The notes: a model not told the origin generated them from the sequence alone. A stretch of 64,000 bases of DNA from Thereva unica (GCA_949987705.1 OX465283.1:158177850-158241849), one strand, 5' to 3'. Counted from the stretch's first letter, positions 33,742-46,250 are shown. Numbers and translations: made by a program.

Positions 33742-34497
33742 TGACAGTTTGACACATTCACCCATTATCTGTCACAAAATGCCTACTGAAAAAAGTACTT
33801 CTAAATTGAGCAGCCGTAAGTTATGGTACATATATCGATACAATTTTGACAAAAGATATGCACCATCATCGAGAGTTTGGTAGCACGGTTTTTAAATTAT
33901 CCAGCCCTGACAAGACAGTTTTCAGGTAGTTTTCATAGACTTTGTGTGACGTTTGTTGGGCTATTGCAGATTATCAATTAAAGTTATGCCTATGATGTTA
34001 ACAGATGGGTGGGTCTATTGATGGACTCTATTCCCTGAGATGGAAAAAAAACTGGTGGAAGGTTTGTTAGAGCTGAGACCGTACTTCGGCGATGATGCGT
34101 CCTAGGTCATGCAGGCAAGATTTGGCAAATGGTTGTCTTATATCGTCGACGAGGTACCGTCATCAGTGAAACATTGAAGTAGTTTCGAAAGGATCTAGAG
34201 TAGATTATTTATAAAGATTTGGAAAAGAGCGCATTATAGATTATGGAACAGCGGCAGTACTGGTGTGGGGTTTAGAGTTGACGCCATCTGCTACTGCATT
34301 GATTGAACCGCTAGAACGAAAAGTTTCAACTCAATTTTGATTCTGATCTACTGAGTTAGTAGATATACTTTGGAGGTTAGACCACATATTATCCAGAATA
34401 CTTTGGTCGAGGAGTTTTGTTAGACCTGAATTTTTCTGGACCTTAATAGAGCCATCTTTACTCACCTTATTGTATTTTTCAAAGGTGGTTGAAATTG
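33742..34497. other. Interval with nothing recognised
   Basis: No paired repeat or coding signal seen. Confidence 0.35.
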
Positions 34498-34690
34498 AAA
34501 TTTTAGTTAAAAAAAAATTGACGACTCTTAACTCTGGACTTTAGTGGGTTGAAACCTTGATTTTTACAGTTTTAGATATTCTCCACCCCCCATCCCCCTC
34601 ACCCCACCCATACGATTTTTTGTTCGTCTATCCAAGACCTATCCACAGCCTGGCGTTTCGACATTTTCACTGATACACCTTGTATATATA
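34498..34690 (-). repeat. Dispersed repeat B, copy 2
   Basis: The reverse complement contains GGATAGGTCTTGGATAGA, AAAAATCGTATGG and CCAGAGTTAAG in the same order as 85-345, but lacks the middle part. Confidence 0.55.
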
Positions 34691-36090
34691 AAGTCTGATC
34701 TTTGTCTAGCTTGAAAAGAAGGAAAAATTCTAATTACTGCAAAAACTGATGGTGTTATTGAAAAAGGTAGCAATGTTTAGTTAATGCCTTTGATGTCAAC
34801 GTATTTTCTTAAACCTTTTCGATTTTTAAATTTTGCACTTTGAAATTGGACTAAAAATTATAGCATAAAAACTTTGCAAAAGAAACCCATAACATGTCAT
34901 TTTCTAAAACGTTCTAATAAAGCCGTATTTTTTATTATATTTTGAAATTGAAGAACGATTATCTGAATAGATCAATATTTGTAAACATTCAAATTCCATT
35001 TCTAACAAGAAAAGCTGATGCAATAATTAAGTTCCATTACAGTATATTTATAGACAGTTGAATGCAGTTCACCTTGACGAGGGTGAACTGATTTTCGTTG
35101 AGTTTTAAAAGATTTTTTCAGTTAAGTTTTCTTTTTCGTTAAGTTTTTAGTTTTATCGAATTCGAGAGATATAATATTTTTAGTAGCTTTGATCAATCTT
35201 GTGTGCTTTATTACATTTTCGGAATTCTTTAAAAAAATTGAATTTTTTTGTAATATTTTCTGACGTTTCGAATCAGATTAATCCATCTTTTGGCTGCACA
35301 TGATAACTTCACAGAAATGATGGTACTGTGACTGATAAGCTCTTTGGGAAATGCTTTTAAAAAAAACTGCTACTCTTTGATCAAAAATATAGTAGAAAGT
35401 ATAGTACCCACTTCCATATAACCGATTAACCGATAAAAAAATCCAAGACGGCAACCGAATTTTGCAATAGTGCTGTTCCCCGACATGGAATCAAAATAAA
35501 AGGGTATGCCAAGTAACCATGTGGCGTCATTGAAAATTCAAAATGGAGGCCAACACAAAATTCTTTATAACGCCTTCAGTATGGGTGTCAAATGAAAATG
35601 TATGACTGACGCTTGACGCTTTTATTTTAAAATGAACTAAAAAGTCAAAAATAATTTTGATTGTAAAGTTTTTATTGCTACAGCGAGGAATGAAAATAAA
35701 ACATTTCAAAATGTTTGTTTGATAAAAATAGTGCTTTTTGCTAGCTGAAAAAATTGTTTTATTTTTTCTGGGAAATATTGTTTCCTTTCCTTCAAATTCC
35801 ACATTTTGTAAAAAAAAGGCGTTCTCCTAAAAACGCTTCTCTTAGTCCGTGGATTCTTTTAGAGTTCGAGAGCTTAACATTTTTTTTTCATAACTTGTTC
35901 TGTCACGTACAAGTAAGGAAAAGTCTACTTGTAAATGGCCCCCAAAAACATATTAATAATGAAAAAACAAATTCTCTCTCTACTCTCAAACTCTTTCTAG
36001 ATCAGTAGTTTTCAAACTTTATCATACGACGGCCCCCTGTTACAAGAACCCTTCTCTATAATATATTTAAATTTGAATACTATATGTGGT
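34691..36090. other. A+T-rich interval, nothing recognised
   Basis: Only short, biased ORFs; no paired repeat found. Confidence 0.4.
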
Positions 36091-36225
36091 GCGCCATCCA
36101 GACCTTCGATATTTCACCATTGAATAACTCTGACAGTTTTTAGCCGATTTTGACAAATTTATTTAGGATATTCTCTACCATTTATTTCAGACCGATTTTT
36201 GAATATAATGTCAAGTAGTCCAAGT
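36091..36225 (+). repeat. Mariner-like 5' end fragment
   Basis: GGTGCGCCATCCAGACCTTC, then AATAACTCTGACAG and TTTTTAGCCGATTT match the first 130 bp of the relic at 27397. No coding part follows. Confidence 0.6.
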
Positions 36226-36470
36226 ACACATTAGGCTTTTTGATGTGCGCCCTTTTGAAATGAGCGTTTTAAGAAACAAAGAATTGCTATAAGCTGTACA
36301 TATGCCAGCGCGGGCTTTTTACCAGCAAATACACTACCAACGCCTACAAAACGCAACGCCGAGCGGTGACCACCCCCATTCGATACACAAAAGGTAGCTC
36401 TTTTTCGGGCACCCTGTATAACATTGGCCAGCATTTCGCTCACTGTAGCAGCTACTTCGGCTGGTATTTA

Positions 36471-36615
36471 AAGGGCCCAATATACGAGCGCTCCATCCGA
36501 TTATGCCACACCAAAACAACAACAATTTGTATGCCCTCGACATTTCAAGCGCATTACAATTTGTTGTTGTTTTGTCGTGGCGTGGTCTAATGGAGCGCTC
36601 GTGTATTAGAGCCTT
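36471..36615. mobile_element. Foldback MITE with TA target duplication
   Basis: This 145-bp element has arms of about 60 bp: AAGGGCCCAATATACGAGCG with CTCCATCC, CCAAAACAACAACAA, and the inverted partner ending GGAGCGCTCGTGTATTAGAG. It is flanked by TA at 36469-36470 and 36616-36617. It may mobilise with a Tc1/mariner-type transposase, but its ends do not match the mariner relics nearby. Confidence 0.65.
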
Positions 36616-36655
36616 TAGGAGTTCGTCAATGGTCTTCGGCTTGCTGGCATATGCT

Positions 36656-37310
36656 TTACTTTTGCAAGAAATCCATCATAGTTGAAAATAGGTTCGTTAG
36701 ACATTTTTCACGCGTTTTCAGACACATAAAGTACATCAACATCCAACGATAGTGTGCGTCGTCGAGAGTTTCTCGAACTTTGAAGAAAAATGGTCTGAGG
36801 ATGATTTTTAAGGACCCACCGGCCCAAACATGGCTTTCTCGTCGTGCATTGGTGTTTCGTGAATGACGTGTGCGTTCTCGGCTTCCCAAATTCGACAGTT
36901 TTGTTTCTTGACTTCGCCCGATAGTGGAAAATGAGTTTCGTCCGCCATGAAAATTGTGTCTCAAAAATCTGGGTCGCCTTCGATCATTCTTCAGATGGTA
37001 TTTCCCTATTGCAAGCGACACGGCTTGTTGTTGTACTTTTTATGGGAAGGGATGAAGATCTTGCTTCATAATCCTGCTTACTCACGTTTAACTTTTGAAA
37101 TCGGCGGCAATACAACACACTCTCTCTTACAGCTTCAACAACTTCATTGGAGCGTCGCGGACGCAGTCGAATGGTCCGTTGTCTAGAGGCTACAGACCTG
37201 TACTCAAAGAAATTCTTTACTAAACTTTCGAAATCGGCTACAAACCACGCAAGCTTGCAGGAAACTTTTTGTTTCGTGTTTCATCGTATAAAATGGGACT
37301 ATCTGTCGAA
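36656..37310 (-). pseudogene. Mariner-like transposase relic
   Basis: On the minus strand in broken frames: RQRTIRLRPRRSNEVVEAVR, RRFQKLNVSKQ, then FMADETHF (normally SDEAHF), VKKQNCRIW, HVIHETPMHDEKA and PFFFK. This covers the helix-turn-helix to the middle of the catalytic domain of the same family as 27397-27860. Several frameshifts. The C-terminal part is lost. Confidence 0.6.
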
Positions 37311-38039
37311 CTATGATGAAATGACAGAGCAAAGGGTGATCACAAGGTTAGAAATGGCTGGGTAAAAAACTGAATTAGAATTCCATAGAAAGAATTTTGG
37401 GAGAAATTGGGAGAAATTTTGAATATTTTTGATAGTGTTCAAGTCTTTGCAGTAACTTTCAAGTAACTCAAATGTGTTGTAAACTCGTCCTGAGGTCAAG
37501 TATACTTGAGTCGAGTGAATCACAAAAATGGGTCTGATTAACTTGAAACAGCATGAAATCGCACTTGTGTTTATTTAAGCGGCCGCCGTACTTTTGGATC
37601 CAACACCTCACCAAAGAAGAAGAAATATGGTGGTTGAAATAGTGAATGTGCGTTATATAATATGGAACTAGTCGATGTTTAAGCTATGGAGCTAGTCAAT
37701 GTTATAATAGGAAACGTCAAATGTCAGTTCAAGTAAAATTCGAAGACATTTTGAACTTAAGTAAATGAGCGCAACTTCGATTTCAAGTCAAGAACTCAAG
37801 CAATGTAAATGTAACGATAGATGATTTGGGGGTCCATTTGGTGGGTATAAGTTGAATATTGTTTAATTTGTTTAAATATTGTTGTTAAGCTACAAAAAAT
37901 TATGCAAACTACCCCTAATTGCAGTTTTGTACCCTCGATCGTCTCATTGACATGGTCCAAAGCAAATTCCGTAGAGCGAATCATGCTCACACATTTGGTT
38001 GAACTGAACTGCAATTTTCCTCCTGGCGAAAGCTCTTTT
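37311..38039. other. Interval with nothing recognised
   Basis: No gene or paired repeat seen. Confidence 0.35.
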
Positions 38040-38488
38040 TTTGTGTGCAATTAAAAGCTTCTTCGTTGCAAATTTTCACAAGTCACTGTGTGTATTACCA
38101 GCCACCACCGGTGCATGGCTGCAATGCAATTTTCAAGCAAGGGAGATTGGTGTGTTTTGTTGGTGGGTTTCATGTTTTTTGTGTGATTTTTCAGTGTGTA
38201 GTACTTGCATTTGGAAAATATACGTACGTACGTACGTTCGTATATATACATACATACGTGTGTACAGAGAGTGCAAATTTTCGCATGTACTCGAAAACTG
38301 TTTTTCAGTGAATGGAGTTTGATTGTATATATGAGGAGAAACTGGGATATGCGGTTTGCTTTTGTGTAAACGTCATTACATTGTGTTGACGTGCATACAA
38401 TGCACCGCGAAGAAGAAAATGATGTAGAAAGTGTAGAAGGAATATAGAGAGAGAGGAATATAAAAAAATAAAAAAAAAATTTTTGAGT

Positions 38489-38646
38489 TTTTTGTTGTTG
38501 CTGTTGTTGTTGTTGTATATTTCCTTTTTTTTGCTTCTCTCTCTCCTGCATCTACTACTATATATAGGGGAGGGGAGAATAAGCCTTATAAGAAAGGCGG
38601 ATGCAACAAAAATAACAACAAGCAGCAACAACAACAACAACAGCAG
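38489..38646. repeat. Inverted CAR trinucleotide arrays
   Basis: TTGTTGCTGTTGTTGTTG near 38495-38517 faces CAACAACAACAACAACAGCA near 38626-38645. The two could pair into a long stem with a loop of about 110 bp. Confidence 0.6.
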
Positions 38647-38859
38647 CGGCAGTAGAAACGACGAAAAGCCAGAACTGCATATATAGAGATATAGGGAAGT
38701 ATCCGCGCGGTAGATGCACGTATATATATATAGTATGTACGTACATATATATATACATATAGTACGAGTAGGTATTCTATAGAGCAGAATGTAGAAATTA
38801 TGTAGAAATATATATCGCATGCGCTTCTATCCCTATCGCACATTGGAAAAATATTTTTC

Positions 38860-39000
38860 GCTCTCAATTGAAACGTTGTGATGTGATATAATTTTTCAGT
38901 CGCATAAACGCAACGCATCGATATGCAACGGAACGCATTTTCGGACGCGGCCCGAGTCGATCCGAGTAGCGTCCGATCGCGTCCGATAGTGTTTTCTTTC
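38860..39000 (+). promoter_or_regulatory. Candidate core promoter (weak)
   Basis: TTTTTCAGTCGC at 38893-38904 contains an insect initiator (TCAGTC). A CpG-rich block follows in otherwise A+T-rich DNA, with two copies of GCGTCCGAT near 38969-38987. No downstream promoter element with exact spacing was found. Confidence 0.3.
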
Positions 39001-40500
39001 GGAAACATAAAAAAATAAATAAAAAATAAAAATAAATAAGTAAAAAAAAATAAACTAAAAAATAAAAAAATAAATAAATAAACATAAATAAAAATACAAA
39101 AAAAAATATACCAAACTGTAAATAATAAAAGAAAGAACATATATAAACGGTAACGCAAAAAACAAAAAAAATACAAATTGTTTTTTATGACTTTGAGGAG
39201 TTTTTTCTGTTCTACTTCACACACAAACGTCGTCTTCTATACGCGCTACTCATAATCGACTCCCAAGTTTACCGGCGGTCTACGTCTCCATCTCCGGAGT
39301 TTATCAGCAATATTATTCTTCTCGTTTTTAGTGAATTAGTTTTTCGGGCAGTTTTTCATTTTTTTTTGTTTATTTTTTCGAAAATCAGGATCCCAAAAAA
39401 AAAAATATATAGTTTCAAAAATTTAATTAAAAAAAAATATAACGTATAAATTTCGATCAGCTGTTTTCGCGAGATTTCCGGTGCTAAAATATCAGTTTTT
39501 TGACAAATCAAAAAAATTACAAAAAAAAAATATTTGCAAAAATCAAAACAAATATTTTCTTAAATAGTTTTTTAAAAAAATAATTTTGAAGTTTCATCTA
39601 TCAAAAAAATAAAAATTTTTTTTAATACAAAAATTGTGATTTAGTAATTTTTTTTAATAATAATAATAATAAATAAAGATACACAAAAAGAGTGAAAGTT
39701 AATAATAATAAAAAAAAGTGTGTTTTTTCCGTTTTTTTTTTCTGTGCAATTGTTGTAAGTTGTTTTGATTTTGTTATATGTTTCGTGCAAGGATCTACTG
39801 AGAAAAAAACGCGGTTCGAGAGACGTTCTTCGCAACAAATTGCTTGTTTTTTTTTGCTTGGCTGGATAATCAAAATGTTTTCTACAGTTTTTTGCTTAAA
39901 TAAGTAAGCAGTGATGTTTTATTTAAAATTTAATAATTAATAATTTAATTTTTATTAATATATAAAAAAAATCAAAAGTTTCTTTGAAGAAAAATAAAGG
40001 ATATATACACAACTTCTCTTCTACTCAACAAAAAAATAAAAAAGGATTCATAAGTTTTTTTTTCTTCTATTTTTTATTTTTTTTTTATTTTTTTCCATTT
40101 TAACGTAATAATGCAGTTCCTATATTACATATATATTCATCATATCATCACAGTCATTCCTTCCTGTCTTTTTACCCCTTTTTTTTATTGTCGTCGTAAT
40201 ATAGTTTTACCCGTTTTGTACCACGTTTTAAGCCGAGAACATATGAGAGAGCTCCTGTTGCTAAAAAAAAATAAAATAAAATACAAAGCAGATGTTGAAA
40301 AGGTGCAATACCTGTTTTGGTTATAATGTACTAGTACAAAAAAAAACAATTTTCATTGTGCTTATAATCATATGGGATTATTTTTTTTTTTTTGTTATTG
40401 CAGCAATTTTTGTTTTTTACGGAAGAAAAATTGTGAATTGTGTTTTTTTTTTTTTAAATTTTAAAAATATTGTGGTGAACTACTTTTTGTAAAACGCGTA

Positions 40501-41154
40501 TTTTTTAATTTTAAAATCAGATTTGTAAAGTGTCGTTTATTCTGTTTGACACAATCAAAGTCGAGCGAGAATGTATACATTTATGTTGAGTCCAGGGAAA
40601 TTAACAATTGTGTTTTGGAAATATTCCGGGAAAGCTTAACTTTGGTACGAACCTTGATATTGTTGTTCGAAACGAAATGTCTATTCATGTGTCGCTAACA
40701 ATTTTACTCGGGATCAAAGATAACCAAATGTGATTTTTCGTAAATATCTCCAGTAATGCTCACTTTAACAGAAAATTTCTGAATAATCGAATTTGTAACT
40801 TAGAATATTTCTTACAGAGAAGATCAAGTCGGGTCGTCGGTGACTATGAAATAAATTTTTAGGGAAATCCCCCCAAGAGCTCTGTGGCTTATGGATTACT
40901 TTAGTTCTGAAAAAATGTCGTGTGTAAACAATTTAACTAGGAAATTTATCTCTTAATCATAAAAAATACTGTCTTTATTTGTAAAAAATCTTGAAAGCAT
41001 TTCCCCAATTTTTAAATTACAGCTGTGTGGTTAGTTTGAAATTTTATCTAATCCAAATATATCTGTATCTGATACTGTTGAACTTTGAAGAAAAAACACA
41101 AAAAACGCAGCTCATAAAACACTCATTTTAGAAGCTACATGTCAGCTACTTGAT
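40501..41154. other. Interval with nothing recognised
   Basis: A+T rich; no paired repeat. Confidence 0.35.
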
Positions 41155-41249
41155 TCTACTATTACATTTTGTAGAACTGATACGAGGCAGTACAATTGGC
41201 CCGTACACGCGTAAATTGTACTGAGGCTTACATTTTTCCAAATATCCCA
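41155..41249 (-). repeat. Dispersed repeat C, copy 2
   Basis: The reverse complement has GCCTCAGTACAATTTACGCG and CCAATTGTACTGCCTCGTAT, as in 10470-10605. Confidence 0.6.
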
Positions 41250-41653
41250 TTTCAAAAATTATGTCTATACTATTCTTGGTATGAGCGTGAATCCCAACAC
41301 ACGAATCTCAAGGAACACAGGAACACATTCATTTTAACCCTATCGGAACTTTAACAACATCGTTATTAATAAAATATCGAATTTTTCCAACGATTTGATC
41401 CGATTTGCAAATATCTCCTAAACGCCAACTGTCATCATAAAATAGATTTTACAAAGTTTGTAGGTTATGCGATTATCTATAAAAAAAATATATTATATTA
41501 TACATTTTCCGGTACATATTGTCATTCATCAGATATCACCGCGTGACTTGTATAATGCCATCAGGCGCTCAATAAAAAATCTTTAGTTAGACTAAAGTGG
41601 CTAATATTTTCAGCGGTGATATTTGGCGAAAAAAATTGTTTTGAAGTGGCGCC

Positions 41654-41781
41654 TAGACTATATAATAACATTGCGCAATAACATTGAGAAAAATATTGTC
41701 GGTTTCCTTTTTTGCCCCAGACAATCTTTCAATATCGCCCACAGATTGTCAATAATATTGCACAATATTATTGATAGTCTA
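41654..41781. mobile_element. Small palindromic MITE
   Basis: TAGACTATATAATAACATTG at the left and the inverted CAATATTATTGATAGTCTA at the right bound a 128-bp element. No coding capacity. Flanks 41250-41653 and 41782-42753 show no recognised gene. Confidence 0.55.
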
Positions 41782-42753
41782 AGAGGTCCATAGGAGATGG
41801 GGCTACCTCCACTATCCACTAAGATGCAGGGTATTTACAAAAAACAGAAGCTTGGTTGATATCATTTAGAACAAGGGTATCAAATTGAAAGACTTACTTG
41901 ACCCAAACAAATAAGGTTTAACTTAACAAAAAAAAAATAATATTCATAGAAACGTAGGTTTATTTCATATATAAAAGAAAATTTAATGTTTACGTCCTGA
42001 CGCTTGACATCCCTTCTCTGCTACTATCTTTATTATTTCGCAGTACTTTTGTTCGCAGTGATTACTTTCAAAACTGACCAAAGGTGAACGTCATCAATAT
42101 TGTTTCTAACAGGAACTTTCTTTTATAACTGAAAATTATTACTTCCAAACATGGAAATAATTGCATATGCGAATAGGTGGGCAATAGGGTATAATGAAAC
42201 AAAGAAGAAATCAGCAAAACATAATTTTGAGTATCGGAAAAATTGTGTACTAAATGCAGAACAGACATCTAGTCAATCATATTCAGAATATATCTCGTGC
42301 GCGTAGATTTTGACTTTCCCAGGTATTTGGCAGTTGGCACCTTGTGCAGAACTTGCCCGGTGGCGAACTCAACATTTTTTTCCCAAAAAAAGCTCTAAAA
42401 AATGTCGTCAATTTTGCAAAATTGGCGCCCACGTGCAGCCCAAAAATCCACAATTTGCCTTTCCTCTATAAAAAACGAATAAGTACATTTCGGCTTGAGA
42501 CGTACATTGACAACATTATAAGACGACTACTAATTTGATCCTGAAAAAGGCCGTTGCTGTTTTCCGTTTTCGTGTTTCGTCGTTTCCTGTTTTAGCAGCT
42601 GTTTATACCGCCTGCACGGCACTGGCATTACAAAAATGTGCATAATATAATGCAATTCTAATAACTAAATATAATGCTTCTTTATAAGCGATGCTCGATA
42701 TATTACTTGCAAGTATTACAACGTTTGTGGCATTACTGAGCTTAGTCGACTTA

Positions 42754-43896
42754 GGGCCGGTTTCACAGTGCGAACTTAAGTTTTGCTTAAACTTAAGTAA
42801 ATTTTTTCACTTAAGTGTAACTTAAGGGGAGGTTCCTCTGATCGACTCTGAAAAGTTCGTCACTTTGATGAATTTTTTTGAGGTATAAAGAAATGTAATA
42901 TGGACAAACGGTTTTTTGTACAATGTTTATTGATAAAAAGAGTCCCTAAATTTATTTTTTCCCCCCTCTTTCAATTCAAAATGGCGGCTCCAGCCAAATC
43001 GCCGTGAGGCCTTGCGCGCCATGCATGCGTCTGCGCGGTACGTTCCCCAGGGTCGTAGGGGTCACTGAAACATACACATTTTTTAAGTTAGTTAAATAAA
43101 CGTATTTAGGGGCCCTTGAACCAAAATTTCCGAAATTTTGATAAAAAGAACAGACAAAGTTATCCCCTTGAAAATTAAGGTCGTGTTTTGGAGCGTGTTT
43201 TGTTTGTTTAAGACAAGCGTAAAATTGTTTATTATTAAAATATATTATTAGTAATGGACCAAGGCCCCATAAATTGAATTTTACACAAGACTTTAAAATT
43301 TCAAGTGAATCCGATAAGTGGTTCTCGAGATACATTGTACCGCGAACTGAAAATATCAAGTCTCCGAAAAACGCGTTTAAAGTTTTAGAACGCACGGCTA
43401 GTTGTACTGCTTTGACAGTTGCACGCTTCTCTTTGAAGCGCTGTAATTTTCTAAAAACTGCATAAAATGCAAAACGGTTTTAGGATCATGTTTTTAACAT
43501 ATTATAGATTGATAATATGTAAAAAAAAACGATTTTTTCATCGCCGATCAAAGGAACCTCTCCTTAAGTCAAATTCGGTTTCACAGTGCAATTTTTTCTT
43601 CTTGCTATTATATTTGTTTCTTACGGCGGCCCTTCAATATTGTAAATTATGAACTTACAATAGCTGAACTTTACATGTAAAATTTCCTTGTAATCGCGTT
43701 TTCCTTGAAATGCACTGGAATAAACTGACGTTTGAATTTTATATGCTTTCTGATTTAAGAAAAACTTAAGTCTTGAGAAATTGCCACTTAAGTTACACTT
43801 AAGTAAATTTTAAGTGGCAACTGTGAAACAGCCATCTATACTTAAGTGTAACTTAAGTTAATTTTTATACTTAAGTTCGTACTGTGAAACCGGCCC
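42754..43896. mobile_element. PIF/Harbinger-like non-autonomous element (outer)
   Basis: The termini GGGCCGGTTTCACAGT (left) and ACTGTGAAACCGGCCC (right) are perfect inverted repeats. They are flanked by TTA at 42751-42753 and 43897-43899, the usual PIF/Harbinger target size and composition. Subterminal arrays of ACTTAAGT-type palindromes occur at both ends. Extra internal termini (CGGTTTCACAGTGCAA near 43579, CAACTGTGAAACAGCC near 43819) suggest that copies of this family nested within each other. No transposase. Confidence 0.75.
42826..43563. mobile_element. TTAA-flanked TIR element (inner)
   Basis: The ends GGGGAGGTTCCTCTGATCG and CGATCAAAGGAACCTCTCC are inverted repeats. They are flanked by TTAA at 42822-42825 and 43564-43567, the target used by piggyBac-superfamily elements. 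It is nested in the outer element. An ORF at 42976-43395 (minus) has no transposase features. Because the host element is rich in CTTAAG, the TTAA flanks alone are weak proof. Confidence 0.65.
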
Positions 43897-44013
43897 TTAT
43901 TTAGTTGATATTTTGCAAATCGTCATATGCCGCTCATCAAAATCTTTGCCAGCAGCTCAATTTCATGGTTACGACTGGCAACATTTGCTGGAAATCTATG
44001 CCAATACAAGCAG

Positions 44014-44391
44014 TTATCCCCCAAAATAAATAGTTTTCGCTTCTTCAATTTTGCATTGCTCTATTAAGGACTTCAATAGATACTTTATTTGGCATGGTAC
44101 ATTCATCCAAGGCCCAGACAGCCAACATGCTTGTAAAACTTTAGCTTCGTGTCGATTTTTAAATTTGTTCCACGCAGGATTTTCCATAAGATCTTCTTCG
44201 ATCGGTGTCTTAAACATACAATGAGCTATTTTTCCAGTTGCAGGAATATCTGCTGATGACCCTGCTACGGCAGTCCGTTTATCTACAAGTATTTTGGCCA
44301 ATATAAGGTTAATTAAGAAAATCATGCCAGTGCTTCCTGGTGGGCCTGAACAATTCATCCGTATTGCGATGATAGACTTATTTTTGCTCAT
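44014..44391 (-). pseudogene. Helitron helicase fragment
   Basis: The 125-codon frame contains GPPGSTGMIFLINLILAKIL, then KRTAVAGSSADIPATG, IAHCMFKTPIEEDLMENP and KVLQACWL. This is the start of the Pif1-like helicase of Helitrons (GPGGTGKTFL, ALAxASSGIAATLLxGGRTAHSxFKLP, LxxCxLIxWDE). The Walker A lysine region is altered (STGM for GTGKT), ATLL is reduced, and no IVWDE follows, so it is inactive. No Rep domain or Helitron ends were found nearby. Confidence 0.65.
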
Positions 44392-45967
44392 TGTTTAACT
44401 TTGGTTTATTGAGTATTTTCTGTTTAAATTATCTTCAGACCCATCGATTATTTTTGGGTATGGCAAACCATAATGACCCCTATTATTTCCTCCAATTGAA
44501 AGAGTAATATCTCGTAGTGATAGCATTTCATGTCATGTTTTCGGTCTGACCCTGAAACTCTAGGTCGTTTAAATTTAGCAATACATTTAAAATTTGAAAA
44601 AAACAACATATTCTTCATTTTCATCCAAGTTTTTGATAAAGTTAATATCTTAACAATTTACCGAAAATATTGATAATACTGTATATTCTAGTCAACATGC
44701 AGATTTTCTTTTTCTTGCTGATTCTGCTCCCGTATTCTTTCAAGAAATTCCCATATATGCGCTCTCTGGTCAACTTATTTTGCCGTTTGAACTACCGAAG
44801 ATATGAAGATATAGATGGCGTACCTAAAAAATCCCTGGTTATTCCCAATTAATACTAATCTAAAGAAAATTTTCAATTTACTTTTTATTGGAATATTGAA
44901 AATCTGTGGTCCCAACATCTTTGTTGTTGTGAAATACGGAAATGTCAAAAGGCACGTGTTAATATTGTAATAATTTTCGTTAAAAACTACGATAATTATA
45001 TTGTCACTACATGCATAAACAATAATAATAACAACAGCGTCAACAGCGACAATATTTTAATTTTAATAATTCACTAACAAACGATAAAAACGATTATTAT
45101 GCAACCAAATGTGCATGAGAACTATTGTTACAGTTTTCATCTTCATATTTATCTGAATGTGGATTTACCGCCATTAATAATTTGCTGATGAAAAAAAAAA
45201 AAATCGGTTGGATTTAATAAAATGGGGAGAGTTCAGATTGAACCTAACTAAATTTAAGTCTAAAATGTCTTTGCAGCATCAAGGGCAAGGATCTCACCTA
45301 ATTTAAATAATAAATAATGACTAATAGTTAAAACTAACTAAAAGCATAGCTCGCGAAGCTGAACCTTGTACAATATTTAAAAAATAAATATTACCATAAC
45401 AAGTTTTGTTTTGCCAATTGTCTTGAACAGCTTACATTTTACATGCATCCAAAATTTTATAATTTGCAATCACTGTTCAAATTCAATTTGATGCTATTCT
45501 TTATAGTTTAAGAGCCAGTGAACGGCAGATAGTACAAATTTCAACAAACCTCAAATTTTGTCCAGTCACTCTCTCATATCTATTGTGCATAAGATCGGGA
45601 CTAACTAAGCCCGGTCGCGGTAGGTTCAGAGCTCCTCAGTTGTTAAAATCAAATGTCCTACAACAGTATTTCAACGAAGCTGCCAATTGGATATATTTTC
45701 AAATATATATTATTATTGTTATTGTACTTTTACACCGCTATGACGGATAGTGCTTGCTTTATATAACATCAATAAAGACTCAATTACAATGAGAGCAAGA
45801 AACTTTTGCCAAGCAAAAAACTTGATTAAAACCTACAGAAGTAAATGAAAGTGGACACAATAGGCTGTGGTAACAAAAGTTTAAATCGAAACGAAATTTT
45901 TTTTTGCTGTTCCATTTTCGTTCCATTCTCGTTAAATTCCCTAATAGCCCGGCTTCGCCGTCGAACA
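44392..45967. other. A+T-rich interval, nothing recognised
   Basis: No ORF or repeat of note. Confidence 0.35.
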
Positions 45968-46250
45968 GCGCAAGTTCGAGCAAATTGGTGTACTGAACTA
46001 CAATTTTCGCCTCAGTTCCCATACATTTTCACATATTCAACTCAGGCAAAATCAAACCTTAGTTCGCTCAACAGAACTCGAACTGTGGTTGAACGTAAAA
46101 GCCCCTCAAAAGAGAGAAATCAATTGGAATAATGGAATATCATTCATTGCATTTCTAACTTCGGTGAAAAACTAACAATTTCAGGCACGAACTGAAAATT
46201 CCAGCCAGCAAGCCACTTATGCGAATTGAAATGAACTTTCTGAATTGAGC
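45968..46250. repeat. Dispersed repeat E, copy 2
   Basis: CGCAAGTTCGAGCAAATTGG opens the repeat, as at 57990. TTAGTTCGCTCAACAGAACT, CTCAAAAGAGAG and TTGGAATAATGGAATATCAT follow. Confidence 0.7.

Larger units (their letters stand above)
38040..40500. other. Low-complexity, leader-like region
   Basis: Long A and T runs, (TACG)n at 38221-38240, alternating TA tracts at 38720-38760 and CAR trinucleotide runs. ORFs such as 38586-39224 on the minus strand encode biased Phe, Leu and Tyr strings and are not credible. The region resembles a very long untranslated leader or intron of a fly developmental gene, but no coding exon was found. Confidence 0.4.

Noticed and set aside
38586..39224. 212-codon minus-strand ORF
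   Set aside because: It arises from A-rich low-complexity DNA and encodes repeated Phe, Leu, Tyr and Cys; not a credible protein.
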